NCBI GenBank assembly: GCA_026989055.1
Contig: JALSKC010000004.1
Location: forward strand, 1-64,000
Length of the DNA stretch: 64,000 bases
From: Paracoccaceae bacterium
GTDB lineage: Bacteria; Pseudomonadota; Alphaproteobacteria; Rhodobacterales; Rhodobacteraceae
Reading direction: 5' to 3'
Shown here: positions 18,310 through 27,099 of the stretch, in pieces
Layout of the letters: each line of letters starts with the position of its first letter
Position numbering within the stretch: position 1 is the first letter of the stretch
Notes under the pieces: generated by a model
What the model saw: only the letters and a program-made list of their open reading frames with translations
Databases searched by the model: none
Told to the model about the DNA's origin: nothing
Made by a program: the position numbers and the translations under genes

Positions 18310-19245
18310 CTACATGATTCCCAGCGCGGCCTTCACCGCCGCAAGCCCGTCGCCGCCGTCCATGGTGGACACGCCTGCAAGCCAGTCCTCAAGGATGCCG
18401 GGGTTGGCCCTGAGCCAGGAGGTGGCGGCCTCGGCCGGATCTTCGCCGTCGTTCAGGATCGCGCCCATGATCTCGTTTTCCATCTCGAGGGTGAATTCGA
18501 GATTCTTCAGCAGCGCGCCCACGTTGGGGCATTCCTCCACATAGCCGGCGCGGGTGTTGGTATAGACGGTTGCACCACCGAAATCGGGGCCGAACCAGTC
18601 ATCTCCGCCTGAAAGATAGGTCAGCTCGAAACTGGCGTTCATCGGATGCGGCTCCCAGCCGAGAAAGACGATCGGTTCGCCCCTGCGGTTGGCGCGCTCC
18701 ACCTGCGCCAGCATCCCCTGTTCGGAGCTTTCCACCACCTCGAAGCCGCTCAGCCCGAAGGCATCCTGCGCGATCATGTCCATGATCAGCCGGTTGCCGT
18801 CGTTGCCCGGCTCGATGCCGTAGATCCTGCCGTCCAGTTCATCCCTGAACTGTGCGATGTCGGCGAAATCCCTGATCCCCAGGTCGGCCGCCGCCTTGTT
18901 GACCGCCAGCGTGTATTTCGCGCCCTGCAGGTTGGCGCGCACGGTCTCCACGGTTCCGGCCTCGCGGTAGGGAGCGATGTCGGCTTCCATCGTCGGCATC
19001 CAGTTGCCCAGGAAGACATCCACATCGCCATTGGCCAGCGAGGTGTAGGTGACCGGCACCGAGAGCACCTTGGTGTCGGTCTCGTAGCCCAGCGCCTCCA
19101 GCACCACCGAGGTGGCGGCGGTGGTGGCGGTGATGTCCGTCCAGCCGACATCGGAGAATGTCACCTTGCTGCAGTCGCTGCCGGCCAGCGCCGGGCCGGC
19201 CAGCGCCGCCAGCACGATGGCGGACAGGGTTGTTCTGAGTGTCAT
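18310..19245 (-). CDS. choX: Choline/betaine ABC transporter periplasmic binding protein
   Basis: Periplasmic receptor of the importer, 311 residues. The chosen ATG (19245) follows GGGGAGCTTGCC and begins a signal peptide MTLRTTLSAIVLAALAGPALA; the frame is open 19 codons further but without a leader. The mature part has the OpuAC/ChoX pattern: VGWTDITATTAAT, FLGNWMPTMEADIAPY and VFLGWEPHPMN, where Trp residues commonly build the aromatic cage for the trimethylammonium group. It is first in choX-choW-choV. Choline versus betaine specificity cannot be settled by eye, so the cho names are a best guess. Confidence 0.82.
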   Translation of the reverse strand: MTLRTTLSAIVLAALAGPALAGSDCSKVTFSDVGWTDITATTAATSVVLEALGYETDTKVLSVPVTYTSLANGDVDVFLGNWMPTMEADIAPYREAGTVETVRANLQGAKYTLAVNKAAADLGIRDFADIAQFRDELDGRIYGIEPGNDGNRLIMDMIAQDAFGLSGFEVVESSEQGMLAQVERANRRGEPIVFLGWEPHPMNASFELTYLSGGDDWFGPDFGGATVYTNTRAGYVEECPNVGALLKNLEFTLEMENEIMGAILNDGEDPAEAATSWLRANPGILEDWLAGVSTMDGGDGLAAVKAALGIM

Positions 19246-19262
19246 GGCAAGCTCCCCGGTTT

Positions 19263-19278
19263 TTGACTGACGGATCAA
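19263..19278. promoter_or_regulatory. Inverted repeat upstream of choX (possible BetI-type operator)
   Basis: TTGA-CTGACGGA-TCAA, followed at once by a further TTCAA (19279-19283), 18 bases upstream of the choX ATG. BetI operators in other bacteria are built from TTGA/TCAA half-sites around choline genes, but the spacing here is not a close match and no betI is in the window. Confidence 0.25.
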
Positions 19279-19359
19279 TTCAAAGCCGAAGCTCCGCCTC
19301 ATGTCCAGAAGATTTTCCCCTGCCGTGCGGGCGGGGCGGGGTGCGGCACGGGCGGCGGC

Positions 19360-20118
19360 TCAGCCTGCGGTTCCGCCCGGCCGGTGGCCGGCCCCGCCGA
19401 GGCCGTGAAAGAGATGGGTATAGGCGGCCACGCCGATTGCCGGCACCAGGAGGTTCAGGACCGGCACCGCGAGGGCCAGGGCCAGCAGGGTTCCCAGCGC
19501 CCAGAGCGCCGGGGCATGGAGGCGCGCCAGCCGGCGCAGCTCGGCTCCGCTCAGGTGGCGCAGCCCGACCGCCTCGAAATATTCCCGCGACAGCAGGAAA
19601 CCGTTGGCCAGCACGAAGACTGCCGGCGCCAGCGCCCCGGACAGCAGTGCAAGGAGCAGCGCCAGCAGGCTGACCCCGGCCATCAGCAGCAGGAAGCGCA
19701 GCGCATGGATCAGGGTCTCGCCGAACCCGCGGGCGCGTTCCCCCCGGCTCTGCGGATAGTGGCGCGCTTCCACCGCCGCCGCGATCCGTTCCAGGAACAG
19801 CCCGCAAACGGCGACCGACAGCGGCGCGATGACATAGGTCCAGAATGTCCAGGAGGTTTTCGACACCAGCCCCCGGGTGAATGTTCCGGAAAGGGAGATC
19901 TCGCCCACCCGGGGAAGGTTCAGCCGTTCCGGGCTCAGCAGTTCGATCAGCCCGGCAGCGGCCAGCAGGACGGCCAGGAACGGGCCGGTGAACAGCAGGA
20001 CAATCAGCAGCGAGAGCAGGACCGGGCCGAAGATCCGCGGATCGCCCAGCTGGGCGCTCGCCCGCCCCAGCGCGGCGGCAATCCCGGTCAGGGCGCGGAG
20101 CGGTTTCCGGGGCTGCAT
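19360..20118 (-). CDS. EI24/CysZ-like membrane protein
   Basis: A 252-residue protein with four to six membrane helices, resembling the EI24 domain (CysZ family, sulfate uptake in E. coli). Recognisable are the helical hairpin FGPVLLSLLIVLLFTGPFL, the mid-protein segment HYPQSRGERARGFGETLIHA and the conserved NGFLLSREYFEAVGLRH. The start ATG shares one base with the stop of the upstream nitroreductase (TGATG), so the pair is an operon. A role in sulfate transport is not implied by anything nearby. Confidence 0.78.
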   Translation of the reverse strand: MQPRKPLRALTGIAAALGRASAQLGDPRIFGPVLLSLLIVLLFTGPFLAVLLAAAGLIELLSPERLNLPRVGEISLSGTFTRGLVSKTSWTFWTYVIAPLSVAVCGLFLERIAAAVEARHYPQSRGERARGFGETLIHALRFLLLMAGVSLLALLLALLSGALAPAVFVLANGFLLSREYFEAVGLRHLSGAELRRLARLHAPALWALGTLLALALAVPVLNLLVPAIGVAAYTHLFHGLGGAGHRPGGTAG

Positions 20119-20696
20119 CAGCGCGCCATCCAGGTGACGATCCTGCCGAGATCGGGGCGCGGGCGCTCCGGCGGGGGCACGGTTTCGCTGCCGATGAAGA
20201 TCAGCCCGGCCACCAGCTCATGCGGCTGCAGCCCCAGCCCGGCTTCCACGAAGCTGCGATCGTGGCTGAGGCGGCCGGTCAGCCAGTTGGCTCCCCAGCC
20301 TGCGGCCAGCGCCGCGTTGAGCAACGCCAGGCAGACCCCGCCCGCCGACAGGAGCTGCTCGATTTCCGGCACCTTTTCCGACTCCCGGGGCGCGGCGATC
20401 ACCGCCACCGCCAGGATGCCCTCGGCATACTGGGCCACCTCCCTGGCTGCCCGCTCCGGCGGCAGGCCGAGCCGGGCCGCCCGTTCCTGCGCCAGCCCGG
20501 CCAGGCGCTGCAGCGCCGGGCGTTCGAGCACGATGAAACGCCAGGGCTCCAGCTTGCCGTGGTCGGGGCTGCGCGCAGCGGCGGTCAGAAGCGGTTCGAG
20601 CTGGCTGCGCGAGGGCGCCGGGGGGGCAAGCGTCCTGGCCGGGCGCGAGCGCCTCCGGAGGAGGAATTCCAGCGCGGCGGGGTTCGGATCTGGCAT
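20118..20696 (-). CDS. Nitroreductase family protein
   Basis: A 192-residue FMN-dependent oxidoreductase of the YdjA-like nitroreductase group, which reduces nitro-compounds or enones with NAD(P)H. The FMN-binding elements are visible: RRRSRPARTL near the N-terminus, AARSPDHGKLEPWRFIV, and LNAALAAGWGANWLTG followed by LGLQPHELVAGLIFIG. ATG 20696 has AGGAG eight bases upstream. It is the first gene of a two-gene operon with the EI24 protein; the physiological substrate is unknown. Confidence 0.88.
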   Translation of the reverse strand: MPDPNPAALEFLLRRRSRPARTLAPPAPSRSQLEPLLTAAARSPDHGKLEPWRFIVLERPALQRLAGLAQERAARLGLPPERAAREVAQYAEGILAVAVIAAPRESEKVPEIEQLLSAGGVCLALLNAALAAGWGANWLTGRLSHDRSFVEAGLGLQPHELVAGLIFIGSETVPPPERPRPDLGRIVTWMAR

Positions 20697-20835
20697 CGCG
20701 GTCTCCTGTACGGTCGGCTTCCTCTCCTATGTTCCGCGACAAGGTTCAAGCGGTTTTGGAAGCTGCTCCGGGGTGGAAATACGCTCCGGTCGCCGCTGAA
20801 GGGGGCGGCCCGCGGGGGCGCCGGACATCCGCGGT

Positions 20836-21933
20836 TCAGCCGGGCAGAAGCAGTGCGGCCAGCTTCCCGATGTGATCGGAAACGAAATTGCGGAAGGCGG
20901 CATCCGGCTGGCGGGCGGCGAGGGTTTCTCCGAGGGGATCCGGGGCCTCGATCCGGCTGCCCGACAGCCGTTGCAGCACCGCATGGCCGCAGAACGGCAC
21001 ATAGAGTTCGCTGTAGCCGCCCTCGTGGACCAGGACGAGCCTCCCGGAACACATCTCCCCGGCCAGCTCCATGACCGCTCCGGTCATCCGGGCGAAGGTT
21101 TCTGCTGTGGCCAGCATCCGCCCCAGCGGATCGATGGCGGCGGCGTCATAGCCGCAGGCCACCACGATCACCTCGGGGGCAAAGGCGCGGATCGTCGGCA
21201 CCACCAGCCGTTCCATCGCCTCGAGATAGCCGGCATGGCCGGTTCCCGGGGGCAGGGGAATGTTCATGTTGCTGTCCGCCGCGCCGCGGATGTCCGGGTG
21301 GCCGCTGTCGGGGGGGTAGTTGTTGTGCTGGTGGAGCGAGATCGTCAGGACATCCGGATCGTCCAGGAAGATCGCTTCGGTGCCGTTGCCGTGGTGCACG
21401 TCCCAGTCGAGAATGGCGACACGCTGGCAGAGCCTTTCCGCGCGTGCTGCCTCGACGGCGATGGCGATATTGGCAAGCAGGCAGAAACCGTTCGGGAGAT
21501 CCGGCAGGCAATGATGGCCGGGCGGGCGCGACAGCGCATAGGCGTTTGTGGCCTCCCCCCGCAGCACGGCGCGCAGCGCCTGGCGGGCCAGCCCCGCCGA
21601 CAGCGCCGCGATCTCGTAGCCGCCCGGGCCGAAGGGGGCACGCGGGCCGAGCTCGCCCCCGCCGGAGTCGGACAGGCGCCTGAACTCTTCCAGATAGGTC
21701 CGGGAATGGACCCGCGCGAGTTCCTCCATGTCGGCGGGCGGGGCCGAGGCGACATCGAGTTCGTCGATCAGCCCGGTGGCCAGCAGGAGATTGAGCAGCC
21801 GGCGCTTGGTTTCCGGATTTTCCGGCAGACCGCCGGGCAGCGGCTGCACCAGCCCGCCGGCCGGGACGGTGAATGCATAGTTGCCGCCACCGTGCCAGAA
21901 ACAGCGCTCGTCCCGGAAAAAGGCGGTTGTCAC
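20836..21933 (-). CDS. Histone-deacetylase-like amidohydrolase (class II HDAC/acetylpolyamine type)
   Basis: Zn-dependent deacetylase, 365 residues, of the arginase/deacetylase fold. The catalytic pieces are present: SRPPGHHCLPDLPNGFCL (the HH dyad), ILDWDVHHGNGTEAIF (metal ligands Asp and His) and VACGYDAAAIDPLG (third Asp ligand). I choose the GTG at 21933, read MTTAFFRDERCFWHGGG, because it lies behind AAAGGAAA and matches the family start; an in-frame ATG at 21960 adds nine residues. Bacterial members act on acetylpolyamines or other small acetyl-amides. No acetyl-substrate pathway is adjacent. Confidence 0.88.
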   Translation of the reverse strand: MTTAFFRDERCFWHGGGNYAFTVPAGGLVQPLPGGLPENPETKRRLLNLLLATGLIDELDVASAPPADMEELARVHSRTYLEEFRRLSDSGGGELGPRAPFGPGGYEIAALSAGLARQALRAVLRGEATNAYALSRPPGHHCLPDLPNGFCLLANIAIAVEAARAERLCQRVAILDWDVHHGNGTEAIFLDDPDVLTISLHQHNNYPPDSGHPDIRGAADSNMNIPLPPGTGHAGYLEAMERLVVPTIRAFAPEVIVVACGYDAAAIDPLGRMLATAETFARMTGAVMELAGEMCSGRLVLVHEGGYSELYVPFCGHAVLQRLSGSRIEAPDPLGETLAARQPDAAFRNFVSDHIGKLAALLLPG

Positions 21934-22009
21934 GGAAAGTTTCCTTTCATATCCGGTCATCTCCGGGGGGGCACGGGCCGGCCCCGCCGGGGAGAACGGC
22001 GGAGAGACG

Positions 22010-22312
22010 ATGCCGGAGGTGGAAAAGGGAAGCCTTGCGCAGCTTGCCGCAGCGAGGCGGGAGTTTGCCGTGCGGGTGAACCCGCGCGCGGCGCGCAATG
22101 CGTTGCGGGTGGAGAGCGGAGGAATCATCCGCATTTCCGTGACCGCCCCGCCCGAGCGTGGCAGGGCGAACGAGGCTGCGCGCAGGCTTCTGGCCCGCGC
22201 GCTCGGAGTCGCCCCGGGGCGGCTGGTGCTCCTGCGCGGCGCGGCGGCGCGCGACAAGCTCTTCGGGCTGGATCAGGGTTCTTCCTCCCGGCCCGGGCGC
22301 GGCAGCCGGTAG
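22010..22312 (+). CDS. DUF167 (YggU-type) family protein
   Basis: A 100-residue protein with the DUF167 core FAVRVNPRAARNAL, ISVTAPPERGRANEAARRLLA and APGRLVLLRGAAARDKLF. Structures are known for this family, but its function is not. The start ATG at 22010 follows GGAGAG. The last 40 bases overlap the 3' end of the convergent gene at 22273-22524, an unusual amount that is nonetheless supported by both reading frames ending naturally. Confidence 0.85.
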   Translation: MPEVEKGSLAQLAAARREFAVRVNPRAARNALRVESGGIIRISVTAPPERGRANEAARRLLARALGVAPGRLVLLRGAAARDKLFGLDQGSSSRPGRGSR

Positions 22313-22524
22313 ATCCCTTCGGGCAGGTCCAGCGCCGCGCCCAGGTCGCGCAGCTGGGCGGGCGAAAGCGTGATTTCCGCCACGCGCTCTTCGTGCGGGT
22401 CGTATTGCGTTATCCGCACGCAGTCCTCGAAGGCGCGGATGATCACGTCTTCGCACAACGGCGGCTCGCCCTCGTCGATCAGGGTGATGGCGGTGGCGTC
22501 GAACTCGTGCTCTATGGTGAACAT
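22273..22524 (-). CDS. Conserved hypothetical small acidic protein
   Basis: An 83-residue acidic protein starting MFTIEHEFDATAITLIDEGE, with LCEDVIIRAFEDCVRITQYD in the middle and SPAQLRDLGAALDLPEGIYRL near the end. The composition (mixed alpha/beta, no membrane segment, no cysteine pairs) and start position look like a real gene, and I believe similar proteins occur in Rhodobacterales, but I assign no function. It overlaps the DUF167 gene tail to tail by 40 bases. Confidence 0.65.
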   Translation of the reverse strand: MFTIEHEFDATAITLIDEGEPPLCEDVIIRAFEDCVRITQYDPHEERVAEITLSPAQLRDLGAALDLPEGIYRLPRPGREEEP

Positions 22525-22676
22525 GCCGCCAGCCTAGGCGGGCGGCAGCGGGGCCGCAAGCGCTTCCTGCCGCCCTCTCCTTCCCGTTTCCTTTCCGCGC
22601 CCGTGCCGCGGCCGCGCATGCTGGCGCGGGCGCTCGGCTCGGGCTAGGATTTCCGCAAACGACAGCGGAGGGACGG

Positions 22677-23030
22677 ATGATCCGGCGTGAATGGGAACGT
22701 TTTCGCATGCGGGTGGCCTGGTCGTGGGCGGGCTGGCGGGAATGCTGGCGCAGCGAGCCCAGCCTGCACATGTGGGTCTGGGCCAACCTGCTTTCGGCCG
22801 GGCTGGCGCTCGCGCTCGACCTGCAGCCGGGGGAACGCGCGCTGATCCTGGCGCTGGGCATTCTGGTGCTGGCCGCCGAGCTGATGAACACCGGCATCGA
22901 GCGGGCGATCGACTACATCTCGCGCGAGGAACACCCCCTGGCCCGACAGGCCAAGGATACCGCCAGCGCGGCGGTGGCGCTGACGGCGATCGCCGCCGGT
23001 GCCGCCTGGGGGGTCATCCTGCTGGGGTAG
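22677..23030 (+). CDS. dgkA: Diacylglycerol kinase (DgkA type)
   Basis: Small integral membrane kinase (117 residues, three helices) that phosphorylates diacylglycerol to phosphatidate, recycling lipid produced by membrane-derived glucan synthesis. Diagnostic motifs are the helix-2 AAELMNTGIERAIDYI, with the Glu and Asn of the active site, and AKDTASAAVALTAI in helix 3. ATG 22677 lies behind GGAGGGACGG. Single gene between convergent or unrelated neighbours. Confidence 0.93.
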   Translation: MIRREWERFRMRVAWSWAGWRECWRSEPSLHMWVWANLLSAGLALALDLQPGERALILALGILVLAAELMNTGIERAIDYISREEHPLARQAKDTASAAVALTAIAAGAAWGVILLG

Positions 23031-23128
23031 CGCCGCCCGGCCGCGCCGGGCACGGAGGCCGTCTTCTGCCCGCGCCGCCGTGCTTTGGCGCGTTCCCGCC
23101 GCCCGGTGTCGCGCGCCGCTCTGCCGCC

Positions 23129-23941
23129 CTACGACTTGATCAGGCGGAAGGCTGCCGAAGCCCCCCAGCCGGCGATGATGGCAATGGCCAGGGACATCAG
23201 CCCGTAGAGCAGCGGCCGCTCGTGCGCCAGGCTGTAGAGAAACCGTTCGAGTCCGACCTTGCGCACCGCGATGCTGGTTTCATAGGCGTCGATGACCCTG
23301 CCGTTCCTGGTCAGGAAGATGCGGATCCTGTAGTCGCCTTCGGTCAGGTTCGAAGGCAGCTCGACCGAAGTTTCGAACAGGGTTTCCTCGCTCAGATGCA
23401 CCGTGCCCGGGTTCGTCTGGTAAAGCCCGGACCGGCTGCGGATGCGGATCAGCGCCTCGGTGAAGCTTGCCGGGTCGCTCACCTCGTCCGGCACCTCGAT
23501 GGAGCCGATCGCCCGCGGGATGGAAACCCGGTAACGGAGATCCTCGGCTTCCGAGAGCGCCTCCCCGAAGGGGGCGCTGCTGGCCACGGCATAGAAGGAG
23601 GGCGCGCTGCCGATTTCCACCGCGTCGGTGTTGACCCAGATGCCGAGGCGTTTTTCCTTGCGCCGGACCGTGACCGGCTGTGCTGGGCCGGAAACGGAGA
23701 TGATCACCTGCAGCGGGCTGTCGGCGGGCGGCGGGGATTCGCGCCTGACCGCGCCGAAGACCAGGATTTCGGAGCCGTCGAACCCGGTCGAGATGGTGAT
23801 CCGGTTCTGGGAAAGGCCGGCAACCACCCTCTCGTCCTGGGCCCGCAGGGGCGCGACTTGCAGGGCGAACAGGAAGAGGAGCGCGCCGGACAGCAGCAGC
23901 GGGAACGGAAGCGGGCGCAGGCGGGGCGGTATCGTCATCAT
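23129..23941 (-). CDS. TIGR02186 family membrane-anchored exported protein
   Basis: A 270-residue protein with an N-terminal signal or anchor (PFPLLLSGALLFLFALQVAPLRA is the hydrophobic stretch, residues about 11-33), an extracytoplasmic beta-rich domain beginning ERVVAGLSQNRITIST, and a C-terminal membrane helix (about 242-262, LLYGLMSLAIAIIAGWGAS). This matches my memory of TIGR02186, an alphaproteobacterial family of unknown function almost always next to a TauE/SafE exporter, as here. ATG 23941 overlaps the exporter stop (ATGA), so the two are co-translated. Confidence 0.75.
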   Translation of the reverse strand: MMTIPPRLRPLPFPLLLSGALLFLFALQVAPLRAQDERVVAGLSQNRITISTGFDGSEILVFGAVRRESPPPADSPLQVIISVSGPAQPVTVRRKEKRLGIWVNTDAVEIGSAPSFYAVASSAPFGEALSEAEDLRYRVSIPRAIGSIEVPDEVSDPASFTEALIRIRSRSGLYQTNPGTVHLSEETLFETSVELPSNLTEGDYRIRIFLTRNGRVIDAYETSIAVRKVGLERFLYSLAHERPLLYGLMSLAIAIIAGWGASAAFRLIKS

Positions 23942-24855
23942 TCGCCCCCTCCGCCGAGGGAATAGAGCTCGGCAGGCATCAGCAGCAGGTCGAGCGCCAG
24001 CTTGGCGACCACCCCGAGCACCATCAGCGCCAGCAGGATGCGCAGCTGTTCGGCCTTCAGCTTCAGCCCGATCCGGGTGCCGATCTGGGCCCCGATCACC
24101 CCGCCGAGCATGAGCAGCAGTGCCAGGGCGATGTCCACGGTATAGTTGGTGGTGGCATGCGCCAGGGTGGTGAAGGCGGTCACGAAGATGATCTGGAACA
24201 GCGAGGTGCCGACAACCACCTTGGTGGGCATGCCCAGGAGGTAGATCATCGCCGGCACCATGATGAAGCCGCCGCCGACCCCCATGATCGCCGCCAGCAC
24301 GCCCACGGAGATACCCACCAGAACCGGCGGAATCACCGAGATGTAGAGCCCGGAGGTGCGGAACTTCATCTTGAAGGGCAGGGCGTGGATCCAGGTATGC
24401 TTGCGCCGTCTGGGGGGGGCGCCGCCGCTGCGCTTGGAACGCATGATCGCGCGCAGGCTCTCGACGAACATCAGCGAGCCGATGATGCTGAGGAACACCA
24501 CGTAGGACAGCCTGACCAGCAGGTCCACCTGGCCGATGGATTTCAGGAAGTTGAACAGCTGGATGCCCAGAAAGGCGCCGATCAGGCCGCCGATCAGCAG
24601 CACCGTGCCCATCTTGAGATCGACCGTCTTGCGCCGCAGATGCGCCAGCACGCCGGAAAAGGACGAGGCCACGATCTGGTTGGCCTCGGTCGCCACGGCA
24701 ACTGCCGGCGGGATGCCGATGAAGAACAGCAGCGGCGTCATCAGGAAGCCGCCGCCGACCCCGAACATGCCGGAGAGGATCCCGACCATGCCGCCCAGCC
24801 CGAGCAGCAGGAATGCGTTCACGGAAATCTCGGCGATGGGCAAGTATATCTGCAT
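23938..24855 (-). CDS. TauE/SafE family anion (sulfite/sulfoacetate-type) exporter
   Basis: A 305-residue permease with about eight helices in two TauE/SafE repeats. Each repeat has the glycine-rich signature: MVGILSGMFGVGGGFLMTPL near the N-terminus and VGVLAAIMGVGGGFIMVPA in the second half. The loop KRSGGAPPRRRKHTWIHALP between repeats is cytoplasmic. First gene of the pair with TIGR02186. Its upstream region carries a pair of GACATATC direct repeats (24931-24969). A role in sulfur-compound export or redox is family-level inference. Confidence 0.87.
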   Translation of the reverse strand: MQIYLPIAEISVNAFLLLGLGGMVGILSGMFGVGGGFLMTPLLFFIGIPPAVAVATEANQIVASSFSGVLAHLRRKTVDLKMGTVLLIGGLIGAFLGIQLFNFLKSIGQVDLLVRLSYVVFLSIIGSLMFVESLRAIMRSKRSGGAPPRRRKHTWIHALPFKMKFRTSGLYISVIPPVLVGISVGVLAAIMGVGGGFIMVPAMIYLLGMPTKVVVGTSLFQIIFVTAFTTLAHATTNYTVDIALALLLMLGGVIGAQIGTRIGLKLKAEQLRILLALMVLGVVAKLALDLLLMPAELYSLGGGGE

Positions 24856-24930
24856 GGCGCACCGGTTGCTGGCGGTTGAGGTGGAGCGTCCTTAACGCGA
24901 GACCCGTAACGACGGAACGGTTGCGCCTGC

Positions 24931-24969
24931 GACATATCGGAGCGAATCCACCAGGGTGGCGGACATATC
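24931..24969. promoter_or_regulatory. Twin GACATATC repeats around a CCACC-AG-GGTGG palindrome upstream of tauE
   Basis: GACATATC occurs at 24931-24938 and again at 24962-24969, 31 bases apart (three helical turns), with the inverted repeat CCACC-AG-GGTGG (24948-24959) between them. The array sits 75-115 bases upstream of the TauE start and the region has no gene. It has the look of an operator, but no regulator is known to me for it. Confidence 0.35.
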
Positions 24970-25032
24970 ACAAAAAATGAATGTCTTGTCCAGACCGGCC
25001 GGCAACCGCCGCCGCGGCCCCGGCCGGCGCGC

Positions 25033-26001
25033 TCAGCGTTCCTTGACGTAGGGCACGCCCACCGAGCGGGGCGGCACCGCGCGACCGATGAAGCCGGCCA
25101 GAATCACCACCGTCAGGATGTAGGGCAGCGCCTGGGTAAACTGCACCGGGATCGAAAACAGCCCGAACACGTCGATGTTCGGATAGAGGTTGGAGATCGC
25201 CTCCAGCAGCCCGAACAGGAGTGTCGCTCCCATCGCCTGAACCGGTCGCCAGTTGGCGAAGATCAGCGCCGCCAGCGCGATATAGCCGCGCCCGGCGGTC
25301 ATCTCCTTGCCGAAGAAGGCCGATTGCGCGGTGGAAAGATAGGCCCCGGCCATGCCGCAGAGGATACCGGTGATGATCAGCGCCCTGAAGCGCATCGCCA
25401 CCACCGAAACCCCGGCCGTGTCCACCGAGGCCGGGTTTTCCCCCACCGCGCGCAATCTCAGCCCGAAGCGGGTCCGGTAAAGCACCCACCAGACCAGCGG
25501 GACGATGGCAAATGCCACATAGACCAGCGGCGTGTGGCCCGAGATCAGCTCCGAATAGATCGGCCCGATCACGGGCACATCGGCAACCGCGTCGGCGAAG
25601 GGCAGCTTTACTTCGGTGAAGCGCGCATCGCCGGTCAGGGTCGGGGTCTGCCCGCCCTTCTTGTAGATCGCATGGCCGATCACCACCGTGAGCCCCGAGG
25701 CCAGAAAGTTCAGCGCCACACCGGAGATGATCTGATCGCCGCGGTAGATGATGGATGCCACCCCGTGGATCATGGCAAAGACCACGGAGGCAGCGCTGCC
25801 GGCCAGCACCCCGAGCCAGGCCGAACCGCTCTCATAGGCCACCGCGGCGGCAACGAAGGCGGAAATCAGCATCTTGCCTTCCAGCCCGATGTCCACGACA
25901 CCGGCCCGTTCGGAAAACAGCCCGGCAAGGCAGGCCAGCAGCAGCACCACCGAAAGCCGGATCGTCGAATCGAGCGTCAGCAGGAATTGCAGGAAATCCA
26001 T
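25033..26001 (-). CDS. BMP-type (nucleoside) ABC transporter permease, second subunit
   Basis: A 322-residue inner-membrane permease of the branched-chain/ribose-type fold (BPD_transp_2), with eight to nine helices. The signature LFSERAGVVDIGLEGKMLIS and the later YEIRA-like RLRAVGENPASVDTAGV are typical of YufQ/NupQ-type subunits. It ends the operon bmp - ATPase - permease - permease and starts three bases after its partner's stop. The system probably imports purine/pyrimidine nucleosides. Confidence 0.9.
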   Translation of the reverse strand: MDFLQFLLTLDSTIRLSVVLLLACLAGLFSERAGVVDIGLEGKMLISAFVAAAVAYESGSAWLGVLAGSAASVVFAMIHGVASIIYRGDQIISGVALNFLASGLTVVIGHAIYKKGGQTPTLTGDARFTEVKLPFADAVADVPVIGPIYSELISGHTPLVYVAFAIVPLVWWVLYRTRFGLRLRAVGENPASVDTAGVSVVAMRFRALIITGILCGMAGAYLSTAQSAFFGKEMTAGRGYIALAALIFANWRPVQAMGATLLFGLLEAISNLYPNIDVFGLFSIPVQFTQALPYILTVVILAGFIGRAVPPRSVGVPYVKER

Positions 26002-26004
26002 CGC

Positions 26005-27099
26005 TCAGGCCCCCTTGTTCCTGCGGATGAACAGGCGTTCTATCGGGTCGCGGGTCATGTTGACCAGCGCCCCGGTGAAGATGATGATCAGCGCCTGGAT
26101 CACGAACACCATTTCGCGGCTGATGCCGGGCATCTCCCACAGCAGCTCGAAGCCCCCCTGGTTCAGCATCCCGAACAGCAGCCCCGCCAGCACGATGCCC
26201 ACCGGGTGGTTGCGCCCCATCAGCGACACCGCGATGCCCATGAAGCCGGCGCCTTCGGTGAAGTTCAGGATCAGCCGCTCGCTTTCGCCCATCACCACGT
26301 TGATCGCCATCATTCCGGCCAGGCCGCCGGAAATCAGCATGGCGATGATCGTTACCCTGACGGCGGAAATCCCCGCATAGGCGGTGGCGCTTTCGGAATT
26401 GCCGAAGGCGCGGATTTCATAGCCGATCCGGGTCCGCCAGATCAGCAGCCAGACACAGACAGCGGCCAGGATTGCCAGAATGAAACTGACGTTGGCAGGG
26501 GCGGATTTCGAAAATTCGATGCCCAGCGGGGCCAGCATCTCGTGGAAGGTCGGCAGATGCACCGCATCGCCGAAATGGCGGGTCTCCGCGGCCTGCTGGC
26601 CGGGCTTCTTCAGGATCCCGTTCAGCAGGTAGATCATCAGCGCCGCGCCGATGAAGTTGAACATGATCGTGGTGATCACGATATGGCTGCCGCGCCTGGC
26701 CTGCAGCCAGGCCGGAATGGCCGCCCAGGCCGCGCCGAACAGCGCCGCCCCCAGCACCGCGAAAGGCAGGGCGACGGTCCAGTGCGGCCAGGGCACCGCC
26801 AGCAGCACCACGGCCGTTCCCAGCCCCCCGAGCGCGGCCTGTCCCTCGCCGCCGATGTTGAACAGCCTGGCATGCATGGCCACCGAAAAGGCCAGCCCGG
26901 TAAAGATGAAATTGGTGGCGTAATACAGCGTGTAGCCGATCCCGTTGGAGCTGCCCAGTGCGCCCTTGACCATGAAACGCACCATGTCGAAGGGGTTTTC
27001 CCCGATCGCCAGCACCACCAGCCCGGCAAAGAAGAAGGCCAGTGCGAGGTTGATCAGCGGGATCAGGGCGACATCGGCCCAGCGCGGCATCTTCTCCAT
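26005..27099 (-). CDS. BMP-type (nucleoside) ABC transporter permease, first subunit
   Basis: A 364-residue permease with about nine helices, YufP/NupP type. The conserved AMHARLFNIGGEGQAALGG and GYEIRAFGNSESATAYAGI motifs are present, and the N-terminal MEKMPRWADVALIPLINLA positions the first helix. Its ATG shares one base with the ATPase stop (TGATG). It forms the heterodimeric channel with the 25033-26001 gene product. Confidence 0.9.
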   Translation of the reverse strand: MEKMPRWADVALIPLINLALAFFFAGLVVLAIGENPFDMVRFMVKGALGSSNGIGYTLYYATNFIFTGLAFSVAMHARLFNIGGEGQAALGGLGTAVVLLAVPWPHWTVALPFAVLGAALFGAAWAAIPAWLQARRGSHIVITTIMFNFIGAALMIYLLNGILKKPGQQAAETRHFGDAVHLPTFHEMLAPLGIEFSKSAPANVSFILAILAAVCVWLLIWRTRIGYEIRAFGNSESATAYAGISAVRVTIIAMLISGGLAGMMAINVVMGESERLILNFTEGAGFMGIAVSLMGRNHPVGIVLAGLLFGMLNQGGFELLWEMPGISREMVFVIQALIIIFTGALVNMTRDPIERLFIRRNKGA

